A DNA stretch of 64,000 bases from Noviherbaspirillum galbum (GCF_010974945.1 NZ_JAAIVB010000046.1:1-64000), one strand, 5' to 3'. Shown: positions 28,663 through 37,343, counted from the first letter of the stretch. A program made the numbers and translations. Notes: generated by a model not told the origin, from the sequence alone.

Positions 28663-30201
28663 ATGGAAATCGAACTCAAGCTCGCGGTCTCTGCCGAAGA
28701 CCGTCCCCGTCTCTACAAGCATCCATTGCTGGCCGACCTCGGCAAGCCGGCTCTGCAAGACCTCAATGCCAAGTACTTCGATACGCCTGATCTTCAATTG
28801 AAGGCGCGCCGCATCGGCCTTCGCGTGCGCAAGGCCAACGGCAACTGGGTGCAGACCATCAAGGCAGGCGGGCGCGCAAGGGCAGGGCTGCATGAGCGCC
28901 ACGAGTGGGAAAAGGAAATCCATTCAGGGACGCCGGACTTGGACTTGTTCACCGAAGTCATGCGATCCCATCCGGAACTCTGCCGGGCGGCCGACCTGGA
29001 ATCGATCAAGGGTGCCCTGCAGGATGTCTTTACCGTGCGCGTGCATCGGGCGACCTGGCTCGTGAAACACCAGGGCGCGGAAATCGAGCTCGCCATCGAT
29101 GAGGGCAACATCGCTCGGTCGGACAAGAGCGAGCCGGTCAGCGAGGTCGAGCTGGAGCTGAAGTCCGGGACCGTGGAAGCGCTGTACGATCTGTCGCTCA
29201 AGCTGATCGAGCTGGTGCCCATGCGATTGCAGAGGGAAAGCAAGGCCGAGCGCGGCTATGCCATGATCTCCCCGGTCCTGCATGAGGCGTCGAAAGCGGC
29301 AGCGGTCACGCTGTCACCGAAGATGAACGTCGAACAGGGGATGCAGGCCATCTTCGAAAACTGCCTGGATCAGGTGGCGGCGAACGAGGCCGGCGTTCTC
29401 GACGGGAACCGCCCGGAACCATTGCACCAGATGCGCGTCGGACTGCGGCGCTTTCGCTCCGCCCTGAAGCAGTTCGGCGCGGTGGCGGCGTTTCCCTCCG
29501 GGCTTGCGGAAGAAATGGACTGGCTGAACGATTTGCTGGGCCAGGCAAGGGACTGGGATGTCCTGTCTCACGAGACGCTGGCAGAATACGGGCGCAGGTC
29601 GGCAGGCGAAGCGAATCTCTCCGTGGTGCAGGAGAGGTCGCTTCAACTCGCGGAGGAAAAACGCAATGCGGTGCAGGAAGCCTTGCAATCGCCCCGTTAT
29701 GCCCGGCTGATGCTTGGAACTTTCGGCTGGGTGCAAGGCAAGGGATGGCGGCACACGGCCACGGAAGCCACCCAGGAGGTGCTCGCCGCGCCATTGTCGG
29801 GGCATGCCCGGCAGGTGATGGCACACGCCCTGGCGCAGGTCCTCAAGCGCAGCAAGTCATTGTCCCAGGCCGATAGCGATGTGCTGCACCGGATCCGCAT
29901 CGCCACCAAGCGAGCCCGCTATGCGTCGGAATTCTTTCAAGCCTTGTGTTCGAGAAAATCCGTGCGCCGCCAAGGCAAGCTGCTCACCGCCTTGCAGGAG
30001 GAACTCGGAGCCCACAATGACACGGCCGTCGGTGGCAACCTGTTGAAGGATTCGCGTGATCGGTTCCCCCATGACCTGGAAACCGTGGCTTATCTTCGCG
30101 GACTGATGAGCGCGCAAGATGGCGCGGACAAGTCCCGGCTGAAAGCGCTGCGCGGGAAAATCAAGAAACATGATTTGAAATGGCGGCGCCAACCGTCTTG
30201 A
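28663..30201 (+). CDS. CYTH-CHAD domain protein (inorganic triphosphatase / polyphosphate binding)
   Basis: A 512-residue two-domain protein. The N-terminal CYTH domain (about residues 1-205) starts MEIELKLAVSAED and has KYFDTPDLQLKARRIGLRVR and EWEKEI, which carry the acidic and basic residues of the triphosphate tunnel. The C-terminal CHAD domain (about 220-505) is alpha-helical and rich in conserved His/Arg/Lys, for example HQMRVGLRRFRSALKQF, and VLHRIRIATKRARYASEFF. CYTH members hydrolyse inorganic triphosphate, and CHAD domains bind polyphosphate granules. The start is placed at 28663 because it gives the family N-terminus; upstream in-frame starts do not. Its neighbours fit a polyphosphate role. 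Confidence 0.9.
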   Translation: MEIELKLAVSAEDRPRLYKHPLLADLGKPALQDLNAKYFDTPDLQLKARRIGLRVRKANGNWVQTIKAGGRARAGLHERHEWEKEIHSGTPDLDLFTEVMRSHPELCRAADLESIKGALQDVFTVRVHRATWLVKHQGAEIELAIDEGNIARSDKSEPVSEVELELKSGTVEALYDLSLKLIELVPMRLQRESKAERGYAMISPVLHEASKAAAVTLSPKMNVEQGMQAIFENCLDQVAANEAGVLDGNRPEPLHQMRVGLRRFRSALKQFGAVAAFPSGLAEEMDWLNDLLGQARDWDVLSHETLAEYGRRSAGEANLSVVQERSLQLAEEKRNAVQEALQSPRYARLMLGTFGWVQGKGWRHTATEATQEVLAAPLSGHARQVMAHALAQVLKRSKSLSQADSDVLHRIRIATKRARYASEFFQALCSRKSVRRQGKLLTALQEELGAHNDTAVGGNLLKDSRDRFPHDLETVAYLRGLMSAQDGADKSRLKALRGKIKKHDLKWRRQPS

Positions 30202-30461
30202 TTGCATCCATGCGGATCGCCGGAGTGCCCGGTCATGATGCCGTCATCAACCGGGACTAATATCCAGGCATCTTTTGCACATGCAACCGATATGTATGGC
30301 GAAAGCAGGCATGCCGTCAGAACTTCTTCGAAAGGGCGGCATGCCGACCACCTTCCCCCGCTTGACCCGCTCCCCTGAACGCGCCCCCTGTCTGCTTCCC
30401 GATCGGTCGGTGCCGCGGGCATCTCGCCCCGGTTACATCCTTGTTCAGATTGCCATGGACG

Positions 30462-30494
30462 AAAAAAAGCCCGCAGACCTTGCGGTTTGCGGGC
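30462..30494 (-). terminator. Strong intrinsic terminator in the CYTH-CHAD / ppk2 intergenic region
   Basis: GCCCGCA (30469-30475) pairs with TGCGGGC (30488-30494), and on the minus strand it is followed by seven U residues (30468-30462). No recognisable protein gene on the minus strand ends here, which is why a small RNA is proposed just upstream of it. Confidence 0.85.
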
Positions 30495-30596
30495 GAATCC
30501 ATCTCAAGGAGAGGTGGAGGAGACAGGGATCATCTTAGTGCAACGCACAAAGTTTGTCTGCATTTTTTTTGGCATATGTGGTGTTCATTTGACAAA
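30469..30596 (-). ncRNA. Candidate small RNA with CU-rich anti-Shine-Dalgarno tract
   Basis: The minus strand between about 30596 and the terminator at 30462 has no recognisable gene beyond a 17-codon open frame (MNTTYAKKNADK..., ending near 30536). It carries CTCCTCC and ACCTCTCC within 30528-30506, complementary to ribosome binding sites, directly before a strong Rho-independent terminator. This layout resembles CU-rich small RNAs such as the CcsR/cuckoo group of Rhodobacter, which are processed from the 3' end of a small-protein transcript. The 5' end is a guess: TTGTCA (30595-30590) could be a -35 but no well-spaced -10 follows. Expression is not shown by sequence alone. Confidence 0.45.
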
Positions 30597-30859
30597 TAAG
30601 ATGCAAATTTCTCGAAAAACCTGCGTCCCTGCAGGCTGAATTTCGATTTTCTTGGAAAGCCGTTCGGTTTTTTAACCAAAACAATGTTGATGCTGCATTG
30701 CGGAATAAAGGTCCACGCGATGTTTCCGCGGGCAAGCTGGTGCCAATCAGGAGGGTAACGCACGTGCAGGCATGCCTTGATGCATGACAAGGCGGGAAGC
30801 CGGGTTGCCATACAGCTCAACATGACTTTTCGGCGAGGAGTTATGCTGGGTTTTATCGC

Positions 30860-31687
30860 ATGACACTTCGATCGCCTGCCATGAACGTCAGAAAACAGTT
30901 TCGCGCCGGATCGGAATTCAGGATCGCCGACCACCATCCGGGCGACAAGCCGCTGTCGAGCGGCGACAAGCCGGCCGATCAGCTGCGTGTTTCCGGACTG
31001 GCTGAACAGATCGCGGCGTTCCAGGACATTTTCTATGCGGAACATCGCCGCAAGCTGCTGGTAGTCCTGCAGGGCATGGATACCAGCGGCAAGGATGGTA
31101 CGGTGCGCGGCGTATTCGGCAGGCTCGATCCCCTGGGCGTTCGCAGCGTCGCATTCAAGGCGCCCAGCACCGATGAGCGGGAACATGATTTTCTCTGGCG
31201 CGTCCATGAGCAGGTGCCCGCCATGGGGCAGCTCGTCATCTTCAACCGCAGTCACTACGAGGATGTCTTGGTGCCGGTCGTTCATGGAGACATCAACGAA
31301 CCGGAATGCGAGCGGCGGTACCGGCACATCCGCGAATTCGAGCGCATGCTTTGCGAGACAGGCACGGTGCTGGTCAAGTTCTTCCTGCACATCTCCAGGG
31401 ATGAGCAAAAGCGGCGTCTCGAAGCGCGGCTTCAGGAGGGCGACAAGCATTGGAAAGTGGACTTGAATGACCTGAAGGAGCGTCGTTACTGGGATGCTTA
31501 CCAGGAGCGTTACGAACGCGCGATCCGCGAGACCGATACCGATCCCGCGCCGTGGTACGTCATCCCCGCCGACAGCAAGACGCATCGCAACCTCGCGATC
31601 GCGTCCGTCATGATCGACGTCCTGCAAGACATGAAATTGAGCTACCCGCCGCCGAATCCGGAATACTTTAAAATCAAGGTCGAATAA
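30860..31687 (+). CDS. ppk2: Polyphosphate kinase 2 family protein
   Basis: PPK2 enzymes use polyphosphate to phosphorylate nucleotides (ADP to ATP/GTP, or AMP to ADP depending on class). The 275-residue single-domain protein has Walker A GMDTSGKDGTVRGVFG, the lid/Walker B region IFNRSHYEDVLVPVVH, and the conserved FLHISRDEQKRRLEARL and WKVDLNDLKERRYWDAY stretches. The single-domain size and this motif set fit the short PPK2 classes; I cannot assign the exact class. The ATG at 30860 overlaps the stop of a 6-codon upstream frame (MLGFIA, 30843-30863). A later ATG at 30881 is possible. The gene is near ppk1 and CYTH-CHAD, giving this region both routes of polyphosphate metabolism. Confidence 0.92.
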   Translation: MTLRSPAMNVRKQFRAGSEFRIADHHPGDKPLSSGDKPADQLRVSGLAEQIAAFQDIFYAEHRRKLLVVLQGMDTSGKDGTVRGVFGRLDPLGVRSVAFKAPSTDEREHDFLWRVHEQVPAMGQLVIFNRSHYEDVLVPVVHGDINEPECERRYRHIREFERMLCETGTVLVKFFLHISRDEQKRRLEARLQEGDKHWKVDLNDLKERRYWDAYQERYERAIRETDTDPAPWYVIPADSKTHRNLAIASVMIDVLQDMKLSYPPPNPEYFKIKVE

Positions 31688-31746
31688 GCCCGGCGGGGAC
31701 GCCGGCCAGGAACCATGCGGCCCATCGCCCGCCAAGGGGAAATCGT

Positions 31747-32841
31747 TTGCCATCCACAGCTGAATTGCGTGCGCAATGCCGTGTCTTCATCTCGGGCAGC
31801 TTGCCGACCACGCCAGCGGAGGATTTTGCCGAGCTGTCGCGCTGGTGCGAAGTCAACGAGGCGGACCATGACCTCTATGGCAGCGGAAACCTGATCCAGG
31901 GTTTCGAGCGGCGCATCGCAAAAATTCTCGGCAAGGAGCGCGCGCTCTTCTGCATCAGCGGAACGATGGCGCAAGCCATCGCGCTGCGGATCGCATGCGA
32001 GGCCAAGGGAGGCGATACGGTAGCCTTGCATCCGACCGCGCATGTCCTGCTGCACGAGCGCGAGAATTACCAGTTCCTGGATCTGTTCCGTGCAGTCCGC
32101 GTGGGCGATCCCTTCCGGACCTGGAGCGCCGAGGATCTGCAGGCGTGGCCCGGCCCTGTCAGCGCGGCGTTCTATGAATTGCCGATGCGCGAAATCGGCG
32201 GCCAGCTGCCGTCGTGGGAAAGCCTGAAAGCCTTGGGGGAACACTGCCGGAAGCGCGGCATTCATTTCCACATGGATGGCGCTCGCCTCTGGGAAGCCGC
32301 GGCAGGATACGGCCAGCCGGCGTCCGACATCGCCGCCATATTCGATTCGGTGTATGTCTCGCTGTACAAGGGAATCGGCGGGCTTGCCGGGGCGATGCTT
32401 GCCGGCGACGTCGACTTCATTGCACGTGCCGAAGTCTGGCTCAGGCGCTTCGGCGGCAACGTGGCGCGGGCGACGCCTTATGTGGCCGCTGCCGCGGCAC
32501 GCTTCGACGAACGCATCGCCAGGATGCCGCGCTACCTGGAGCGCGCGAAGGAAGTCGCGCGCGTGGTGTCCGCCCGTCCCGGAATGCGGGTCAATCCATC
32601 CGAGCCGCAAGTGAACATGATGCATGTGTACTGCGCCGCTTCGCGGGAGCGGTTGACAGCCATCCGTGACGAGCTCGCCGGCGCCCATGGCATCTGGCTG
32701 TTCGGCGCGGCGCGCCATGCGCCGCTGGCCGGGGAAAGCAGTTTCGAATGGTACGTCGGCGATGCCCTGCTGCAGATGCCCGACCGCGAGCTTGAGCACA
32801 TCCTGGACCTGTTCGCTGAGCGGCTTCGACCAAGCCAGTAA
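31747..32841 (+). CDS. Low-specificity threonine aldolase-like PLP enzyme
   Basis: Beta-eliminating lyase/threonine aldolase family (fold-type I PLP enzyme), converting L-threonine or allo-threonine to glycine and acetaldehyde. The 364-residue protein has LYGSGNLIQGFERRIAKILG near the N-terminus, FCISGTMAQAIALR, the aspartate in FHMDGARLWEAA, and the PLP lysine in YVSLYKGIGGLAG. The start is TTG with AAGGGGA about 6 bases upstream. The gene follows ppk2 by 59 bases on the same strand and is convergent with the GspE-like gene, 12 bases away. Substrate preference is not visible from sequence. Confidence 0.85.
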   Translation: MPSTAELRAQCRVFISGSLPTTPAEDFAELSRWCEVNEADHDLYGSGNLIQGFERRIAKILGKERALFCISGTMAQAIALRIACEAKGGDTVALHPTAHVLLHERENYQFLDLFRAVRVGDPFRTWSAEDLQAWPGPVSAAFYELPMREIGGQLPSWESLKALGEHCRKRGIHFHMDGARLWEAAAGYGQPASDIAAIFDSVYVSLYKGIGGLAGAMLAGDVDFIARAEVWLRRFGGNVARATPYVAAAAARFDERIARMPRYLERAKEVARVVSARPGMRVNPSEPQVNMMHVYCAASRERLTAIRDELAGAHGIWLFGAARHAPLAGESSFEWYVGDALLQMPDRELEHILDLFAERLRPSQ

Positions 32842-32853
32842 AACAAATCCCCG

Positions 32854-35316
32854 CTAGATCACCTTGACCTGTTCCCAGTCCGTGACGCCGCTGAAGATCT
32901 TTTCGATGCCGTCCTGGCGAAGCGTGCGCATGCCTTCCTTCATCGCGAGCGCCTGGATGTCCGGCACGCTCGCCTTGGTGTGAATCAGCCGCTTGATGGT
33001 GCTGGTATTGCGCAGGAATTCATGGATGCCGACGCGTCCCTTGTACCCCGTTTCATTGCAGAGCTTGCAGCCCACCGCCTGGAAGATGGTGATGCTGCCA
33101 TCCGACTGCTGGTAACGACTGCGCCAATCGGAGAGCACGTCGGCAGGATTGCTATCGGTGTCGGCGCAATATTCGTGGGCCAGCATGGCCAGCTGTTCCT
33201 CGGTGGCCGCCACCGGACGCCGGCATGACTGGCACAAGCGCCGCGCGAGCCGCTGGCCGACCACGCCGATGAGCGCGTCGCCGAAGTTGTACGGGTCGAG
33301 TCCGAAGTCGAGCAGCCGGATCACGCTCTCCACCGCGCTGTTGGTGTGCATGGTCGACAGCACGAGGTGCCCGGTGAGGGAGGCTTCGATGACGATGTGG
33401 GCGGTTTCTTTGTCGCGGGTTTCGCCGACCATGATGACGTCCGGGTCGGCGCGCAGGAAGCTGCGCAGGATCAGCGGAAAGGTCCATTCGGCCTTTTGCT
33501 GGACCTGCACTTGGCGCAGGCCGTCCTGGGTGATTTCGATCGGGTCTTCCACCGTCCAGATCTTGCGCTCCGGCGTGTTGATGTAGCTGAGCAGGGCATG
33601 CAGGGTCGTGGTCTTACCGGAACCGGTGGGTCCGCAGACGAACAGGAGGCCATGCGGCTTGGTGACCGCCTGCTGCAGCATGTCCAGCACGCCCTCTGCC
33701 AATCCGATCGCGCCGAGCGATACCGCCTTGGGAGGCGCCAGGATACGCATCACGACGTCCTCGACGCCATCCGTAGTGGGGATCGTTACCACGCGCAGTT
33801 CGAGCTTCACCGGCCCGAACTGCTCGAAATTGATCTTGCCGTCCTGCGAGTGGCGCTTCTCGGAAATGTCGAGACGGCTCATGATCTTGATGCGCGAGAC
33901 GACGGCGTTGCGAAAATTGGCCGGCAGGTTGGAGTAGTCCGACATGATGCCATCCTTGCGGAATCGCACCCGGGTCGGCTTGTTGTCGCGCATGGACTCG
34001 ATGTGGATGTCAGACGCGCCGGCGACATAGGCATCGATGATGATCTTGTTGACTAGCCGCACCAGGAGGTTGTCCGACTCGGTGACATGGGCGCGGTTTT
34101 CGAGTTCGAAGTCGATGTCGCGCTGCGCGTCGAGCTGCGATACAAGCTCGGAGATGTCCGTGCCGCTCGCCTCCGGACCATAGATGCGGTCGATCGCCGT
34201 GCGGATTTCCTCTCCCGATGCCATGACCGGATCGACCGCGAGGCGGGTGACGAAGGAGATTTCCTTGAGCGCGTCCGGCATCAGCGGGTTTTCCATCGCC
34301 ACCACGATCCGCGTCTCGGTATGGTAGAGCGGCATGACGACGTATTTCCTGACCAGGTCTCCCGGAAGGATGCGCGTCATGCTGGACTGGAAGGAATAGT
34401 TTTCCAGGCCCACGAAAGGAATGCCGACCTTCTGCGCCAGGACGCGCTTGATCGCTTCGAACGACACCATGCCCATGTTGACGAGGATGTCCCCGAGCGG
34501 CTTCGTGCGGTCCTTGCTCTGCGCCTGAAGGGCAAGCTCGAGCTGGTCCTTGGTGATGACTTCTTCCTGCAGCAGCGCTTCGCCGAGGCGGAGCTGGGGA
34601 CGGTTCTTCTGGGCGACGAGTGCCTTTTCGATTTGTTCCTGGGTGGCGAGTTGCTTGATCTGCAGGTAATCGCCCAGCTTGCGTTCGCGCAGCTTGTTCT
34701 GTTCGGCGAGGCCGGCTTCGACCTCCTCCATCGACAGCAGATTCCTTTCCACCAGCAGCTTGCCCAGCTGTTCGCCGATCTGGTAGCTATCGATGACGTC
34801 CGCCGGGATGAACATGCGGTGCACCTTTTCCGGCGCGCTTACCAGAAACAGGAACAGGCCGCATTCCTCTGCCACATATCCCATCGTTTCGTCGTCGAGC
34901 GTGGTCTGGTCCTTGAACCGGACGCTGAACCGCTGCACCGCCTGCGTCTTGGAAAAATCTTCGAGTGCCGATTCGGCGGAAAGATCCAGCCGGCGCATGC
35001 CGATCGGCATCTTGAAATGCAGGCTGTGGATCTGGGAGAAGGGAATGAGGGCATTGGTGTCGCCCCGTGCCGCGCGAAAGTCGATGATCTCGGCGCCGGT
35101 GTCGATGCGGAGTACCTTTCCCACCGTTCGCTTGCCGTTCCGGTGAACCACGGTAGCGATGGTGGACAGATCCTTCATCATCGGATCCTGCTCGGGAATT
35201 CGCTCGTAATGGGGCGGATAGGGCCAATCTATCATTGCTTCTCTTTCACTCAGGCTGGATGCCGCTCGGTGCAATAGCGCCAGTCGTTTCCGTTTGTTCC
35301 CGGTCGATGCTGCCAT
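32854..35316 (-). CDS. GspE/PilB-type secretion ATPase with long N-terminal region
   Basis: Hexameric AAA-like motor ATPase of type II secretion or type IV pilus systems. The 820-residue protein is long for GspE/PilB (usually 500-600). Residues about 1-170 are an extra domain. Residues 175-310 hold three MshEN/GspE-N-like helical repeats (LLSMEEVEAGLAEQ, LATQEQIEKALVAQ, VITKDQLELALQAQ). The ATPase core has Walker A GPTGSGKTTTLHALL, the Asp box TVEDPIE, Walker B IMVGETRDKETA and the His box GHLVLSTMHTNSA. Two CxxC pairs (CQSC, CKLC) form the usual zinc motif. An internal start at 35235 with GAGAAG upstream is possible. No pilin or secretin genes lie nearby. Confidence 0.87.
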   Translation of the reverse strand: MAASTGNKRKRLALLHRAASSLSEREAMIDWPYPPHYERIPEQDPMMKDLSTIATVVHRNGKRTVGKVLRIDTGAEIIDFRAARGDTNALIPFSQIHSLHFKMPIGMRRLDLSAESALEDFSKTQAVQRFSVRFKDQTTLDDETMGYVAEECGLFLFLVSAPEKVHRMFIPADVIDSYQIGEQLGKLLVERNLLSMEEVEAGLAEQNKLRERKLGDYLQIKQLATQEQIEKALVAQKNRPQLRLGEALLQEEVITKDQLELALQAQSKDRTKPLGDILVNMGMVSFEAIKRVLAQKVGIPFVGLENYSFQSSMTRILPGDLVRKYVVMPLYHTETRIVVAMENPLMPDALKEISFVTRLAVDPVMASGEEIRTAIDRIYGPEASGTDISELVSQLDAQRDIDFELENRAHVTESDNLLVRLVNKIIIDAYVAGASDIHIESMRDNKPTRVRFRKDGIMSDYSNLPANFRNAVVSRIKIMSRLDISEKRHSQDGKINFEQFGPVKLELRVVTIPTTDGVEDVVMRILAPPKAVSLGAIGLAEGVLDMLQQAVTKPHGLLFVCGPTGSGKTTTLHALLSYINTPERKIWTVEDPIEITQDGLRQVQVQQKAEWTFPLILRSFLRADPDVIMVGETRDKETAHIVIEASLTGHLVLSTMHTNSAVESVIRLLDFGLDPYNFGDALIGVVGQRLARRLCQSCRRPVAATEEQLAMLAHEYCADTDSNPADVLSDWRSRYQQSDGSITIFQAVGCKLCNETGYKGRVGIHEFLRNTSTIKRLIHTKASVPDIQALAMKEGMRTLRQDGIEKIFSGVTDWEQVKVI

Positions 35317-35479
35317 GGGGAAATTCCATTATAGCCCCGCTGTACGGCACGTAGCGGCCTAAGTGCGGGCTAGGCCGGTGATTGGGAAATTCGGGGAGAA
35401 GCCCATCGCACGGTTATTGAAGGGGGCAACGGAGGGCGCGGGCGCAAGGACGCCGCCCGGAGGAGGGTCGAACGATTGA

Positions 35480-35535
35480 GCGCCGAAAGGTCGCGAGGAC
35501 CTTGCAGCGCCGGCCTTCGTCGCTATATCGAAGGC
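35480..35535. repeat. Two adjacent hairpins after the DUF2945 gene
   Basis: First hairpin: AAGGTC (35487) with GACCTT (35498), enclosed by an outer GCGC pair. Second: GCCTTCG (35513) with CGAAGGC (35529). They lie between the DUF2945 stop codon and the GspE-like gene's upstream region. There is no U-tract; a role in termination or mRNA protection is possible. Confidence 0.4.
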
Positions 35536-35555
35536 GAGGGACTGGAATGATGGAT

Positions 35556-35768
35556 CTAGTGTAGTTTCTTCAACGCATCGGGCTTGTGCGCTGCTTCGCT
35601 GCCGGTCTGGTCGCTCTCGACCAAGTATTGCGGTTCATCCGGAGAGGCGTTCACGTGGTGGCCCTTGATTTCCATGGGAGCCGTCAGCTTTTTCTTGATC
35701 GTTCCCTTGACCAAGCCTTGCGAAGAATGCCATTGCACCTTGTCGCCCGTCTTGAATTCATCTTTCAT
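35556..35768 (-). CDS. DUF2945 (Tudor-like) small protein
   Basis: A 70-residue protein of the DUF2945 family (also called hypervirulence-associated, Tudor-like). The family pattern is complete: FKTGDKVQWHSSQGLVKGTI, then a lysine-rich linker, GHHVNASPDEPQYLVESD and the tail KTG/HKPDALKKL. It probably folds as a small beta-barrel; the ligand is unknown. AAGGAGGT lies 5 bases before the ATG at 35768, a near-perfect ribosome binding site that fixes the start. It is divergent from the Cys-rich small protein. Confidence 0.85.
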   Translation of the reverse strand: MKDEFKTGDKVQWHSSQGLVKGTIKKKLTAPMEIKGHHVNASPDEPQYLVESDQTGSEAAHKPDALKKLH

Positions 35769-35902
35769 GACCACCTCCTTGTCATGAATAGATGCGCGCG
35801 GCCGGCAAAGAATCCCTGCATGGCGGGCGAAACCGCACGCAACGGAATTCATTCGCGTCATACGTATCAAACAGTCAATACAACATTGCCAATGGAAAGA
35901 CG

Positions 35903-36121
35903 ATGAACGAGAAGGAACTCAGCCTCGCGCAGCTGGAAGAGCTGGCGGCGCGCATGGCGGCCGCCATTCCGGACCTGGATTGCCCGGAATGTTGCGAATG
36001 CACGTGGGTTTATCACTACGTCGAACGCAGCGCCACCCTCTATCAGGAAGAATTGGAATGGGCGCTACTCGTCCATGCCTTCCGACAACATCGGCAGCGC
36101 GGACCGCAGCAGGCGCAATGA
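35903..36121 (+). CDS. Small Cys-rich protein of unknown function
   Basis: A 72-residue protein I do not recognise. It starts with an amphipathic helix (ELSLAQLEELAARMAAAI), then a tight cysteine cluster DCPECCECTWVYHYVE (four cysteines within 7 residues) and ends with a second helix and a Gln/Arg-rich tail. The spacing CxxCCxC could hold a metal ion. GGAAAG precedes the ATG by 4 bases, supporting a real gene. It is divergent from DUF2945 and 79 bases from the convergent transporter gene. Confidence 0.6.
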   Translation: MNEKELSLAQLEELAARMAAAIPDLDCPECCECTWVYHYVERSATLYQEELEWALLVHAFRQHRQRGPQQAQ

Positions 36122-36200
36122 CGATCGCAACGGCCATTTAAAACCCTGCCCAGGCCATCGCGGCCGCGGCGGAGGGGAGCGCCCTCCGCCGCGTTGCTGA

Positions 36201-37343
36201 TTACTTAGAGTTTGCCAGCTTCCAGTTGCCGTTATCGATGGTAAGCAGCACGCGCGCGTTGTCTTCCAGGCCAAAGTGATCCTTGGGCGTGTAGCGGACT
36301 ACGCCCTGGGTGATGGTGATGCTCTTGCCGCTTTCGAGTGCGTCCTTGATCGCCGTCCGGAACTCCTGGGTGCCCGGCTTGCCTTTCTTGAGCGCCTCGG
36401 GGACCACTGCTTGCAAGAGCAGCTGCGCATCGTAGCCATGCGCCGCGAACTGGTTGCGCGACCCGGCGCCGAACTGCTTTTCATAGCGGTCGACGAAATC
36501 GACCGCGACCTTTTTCGACGGATGATTGTCCGGCAGCGCTTCGGGCATGACCGCGAGGCCGGCGACGACCACGGAGCCTTCCACGTCCTTGCCGCCGAGG
36601 CGGATCAGGTCGCGGGACGCCGCACCGTGGGTCTGGTAGATCTTGCCCTTGTAGCCGCGCTCCACGATCGCCTTGTGCGGCATTGCCGAGCCGCTGCCTG
36701 AGGCGCCGATGAGGACCGCATCCGGCTTGGCAGAGACGATCTTGAGGGCTTGCGCGGTCACGCTGGTGTCGGCGCGCGCGAAGCGCTCCGTGGCCACCGA
36801 CTTCAAGCCTGCCTTGGCGGCGAGCTCGTTGAATGACTTGAGCCAGGTTTCGCCGTACGCGTCCGAATAACCGAGGTAGGCATAGGTGTTGACGCCGGCT
36901 TTCTTCATGTGGTCGACGATCGCGCTCGCCATCAAGGCGGTGGACTGCGCCACGCGGAAGGTATAGGTGCCCTTGCCTTCGGGCAGTTCGACCGGCGAGG
37001 TCGAGATCTGCACCGTCTTTCCTTCCGAGGCGACATCGGCCAGCGCCACCGATGCCGGCGTGGCTGTCGAGCCGACGATGACGTCCACCTTGTCTTCGGT
37101 GATGAAACGGCGCCCGTTCTTGGCCGACTGGGTGGTATCGGAAGCATCGTCCAGCATGATGATCTTTACCTTTTCGCCGCCGATGGTCTCGGGCCAGAGG
37201 GAAATGCCGTTCTTGGTGGGAATGCCCAGGCCAGAGGCGGGGCCGGTCAGAGGTAAGCTGACGCCGATGGTGATGTCGGCCTGGGCGGCGCAGCTGAACG
37301 CGAGAGCGAACGAAGCGATGAGCGGTCGGAATGCGGGTTTCAT
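36201..37343 (-). CDS. ABC transporter periplasmic binding protein, branched-chain (LivK-like) type
   Basis: Type 1 periplasmic binding protein of 380 residues that would deliver substrate to the permeases encoded upstream. The signal peptide (residues 1-22, IASFALAFSCAAQA) is followed by ITIGVSLPLTGPASGLG, the standard start of the mature domain, and NAHGYDAQ-like lobes (FAAHGYDAQLLLQAV). AGGAGA precedes the ATG at 37343. It is the last gene of the four-gene importer operon, 47 bases after the second ATPase. Ligand unknown; the regulon suggests an aromatic or heterocyclic compound rather than an amino acid, which is inference. Confidence 0.9.
   Translation of the reverse strand: MKPAFRPLIASFALAFSCAAQADITIGVSLPLTGPASGLGIPTKNGISLWPETIGGEKVKIIMLDDASDTTQSAKNGRRFITEDKVDVIVGSTATPASVALADVASEGKTVQISTSPVELPEGKGTYTFRVAQSTALMASAIVDHMKKAGVNTYAYLGYSDAYGETWLKSFNELAAKAGLKSVATERFARADTSVTAQALKIVSAKPDAVLIGASGSGSAMPHKAIVERGYKGKIYQTHGAASRDLIRLGGKDVEGSVVVAGLAVMPEALPDNHPSKKVAVDFVDRYEKQFGAGSRNQFAAHGYDAQLLLQAVVPEALKKGKPGTQEFRTAIKDALESGKSITITQGVVRYTPKDHFGLEDNARVLLTIDNGNWKLANSK

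Noticed and set aside
30530..31753. Minus-strand 407-codon open frame across ppk2 and its upstream region
   Set aside because: It is mostly antisense of the clear PPK2 sequence; only its 3' end, where a small RNA is proposed, was kept for a separate note.
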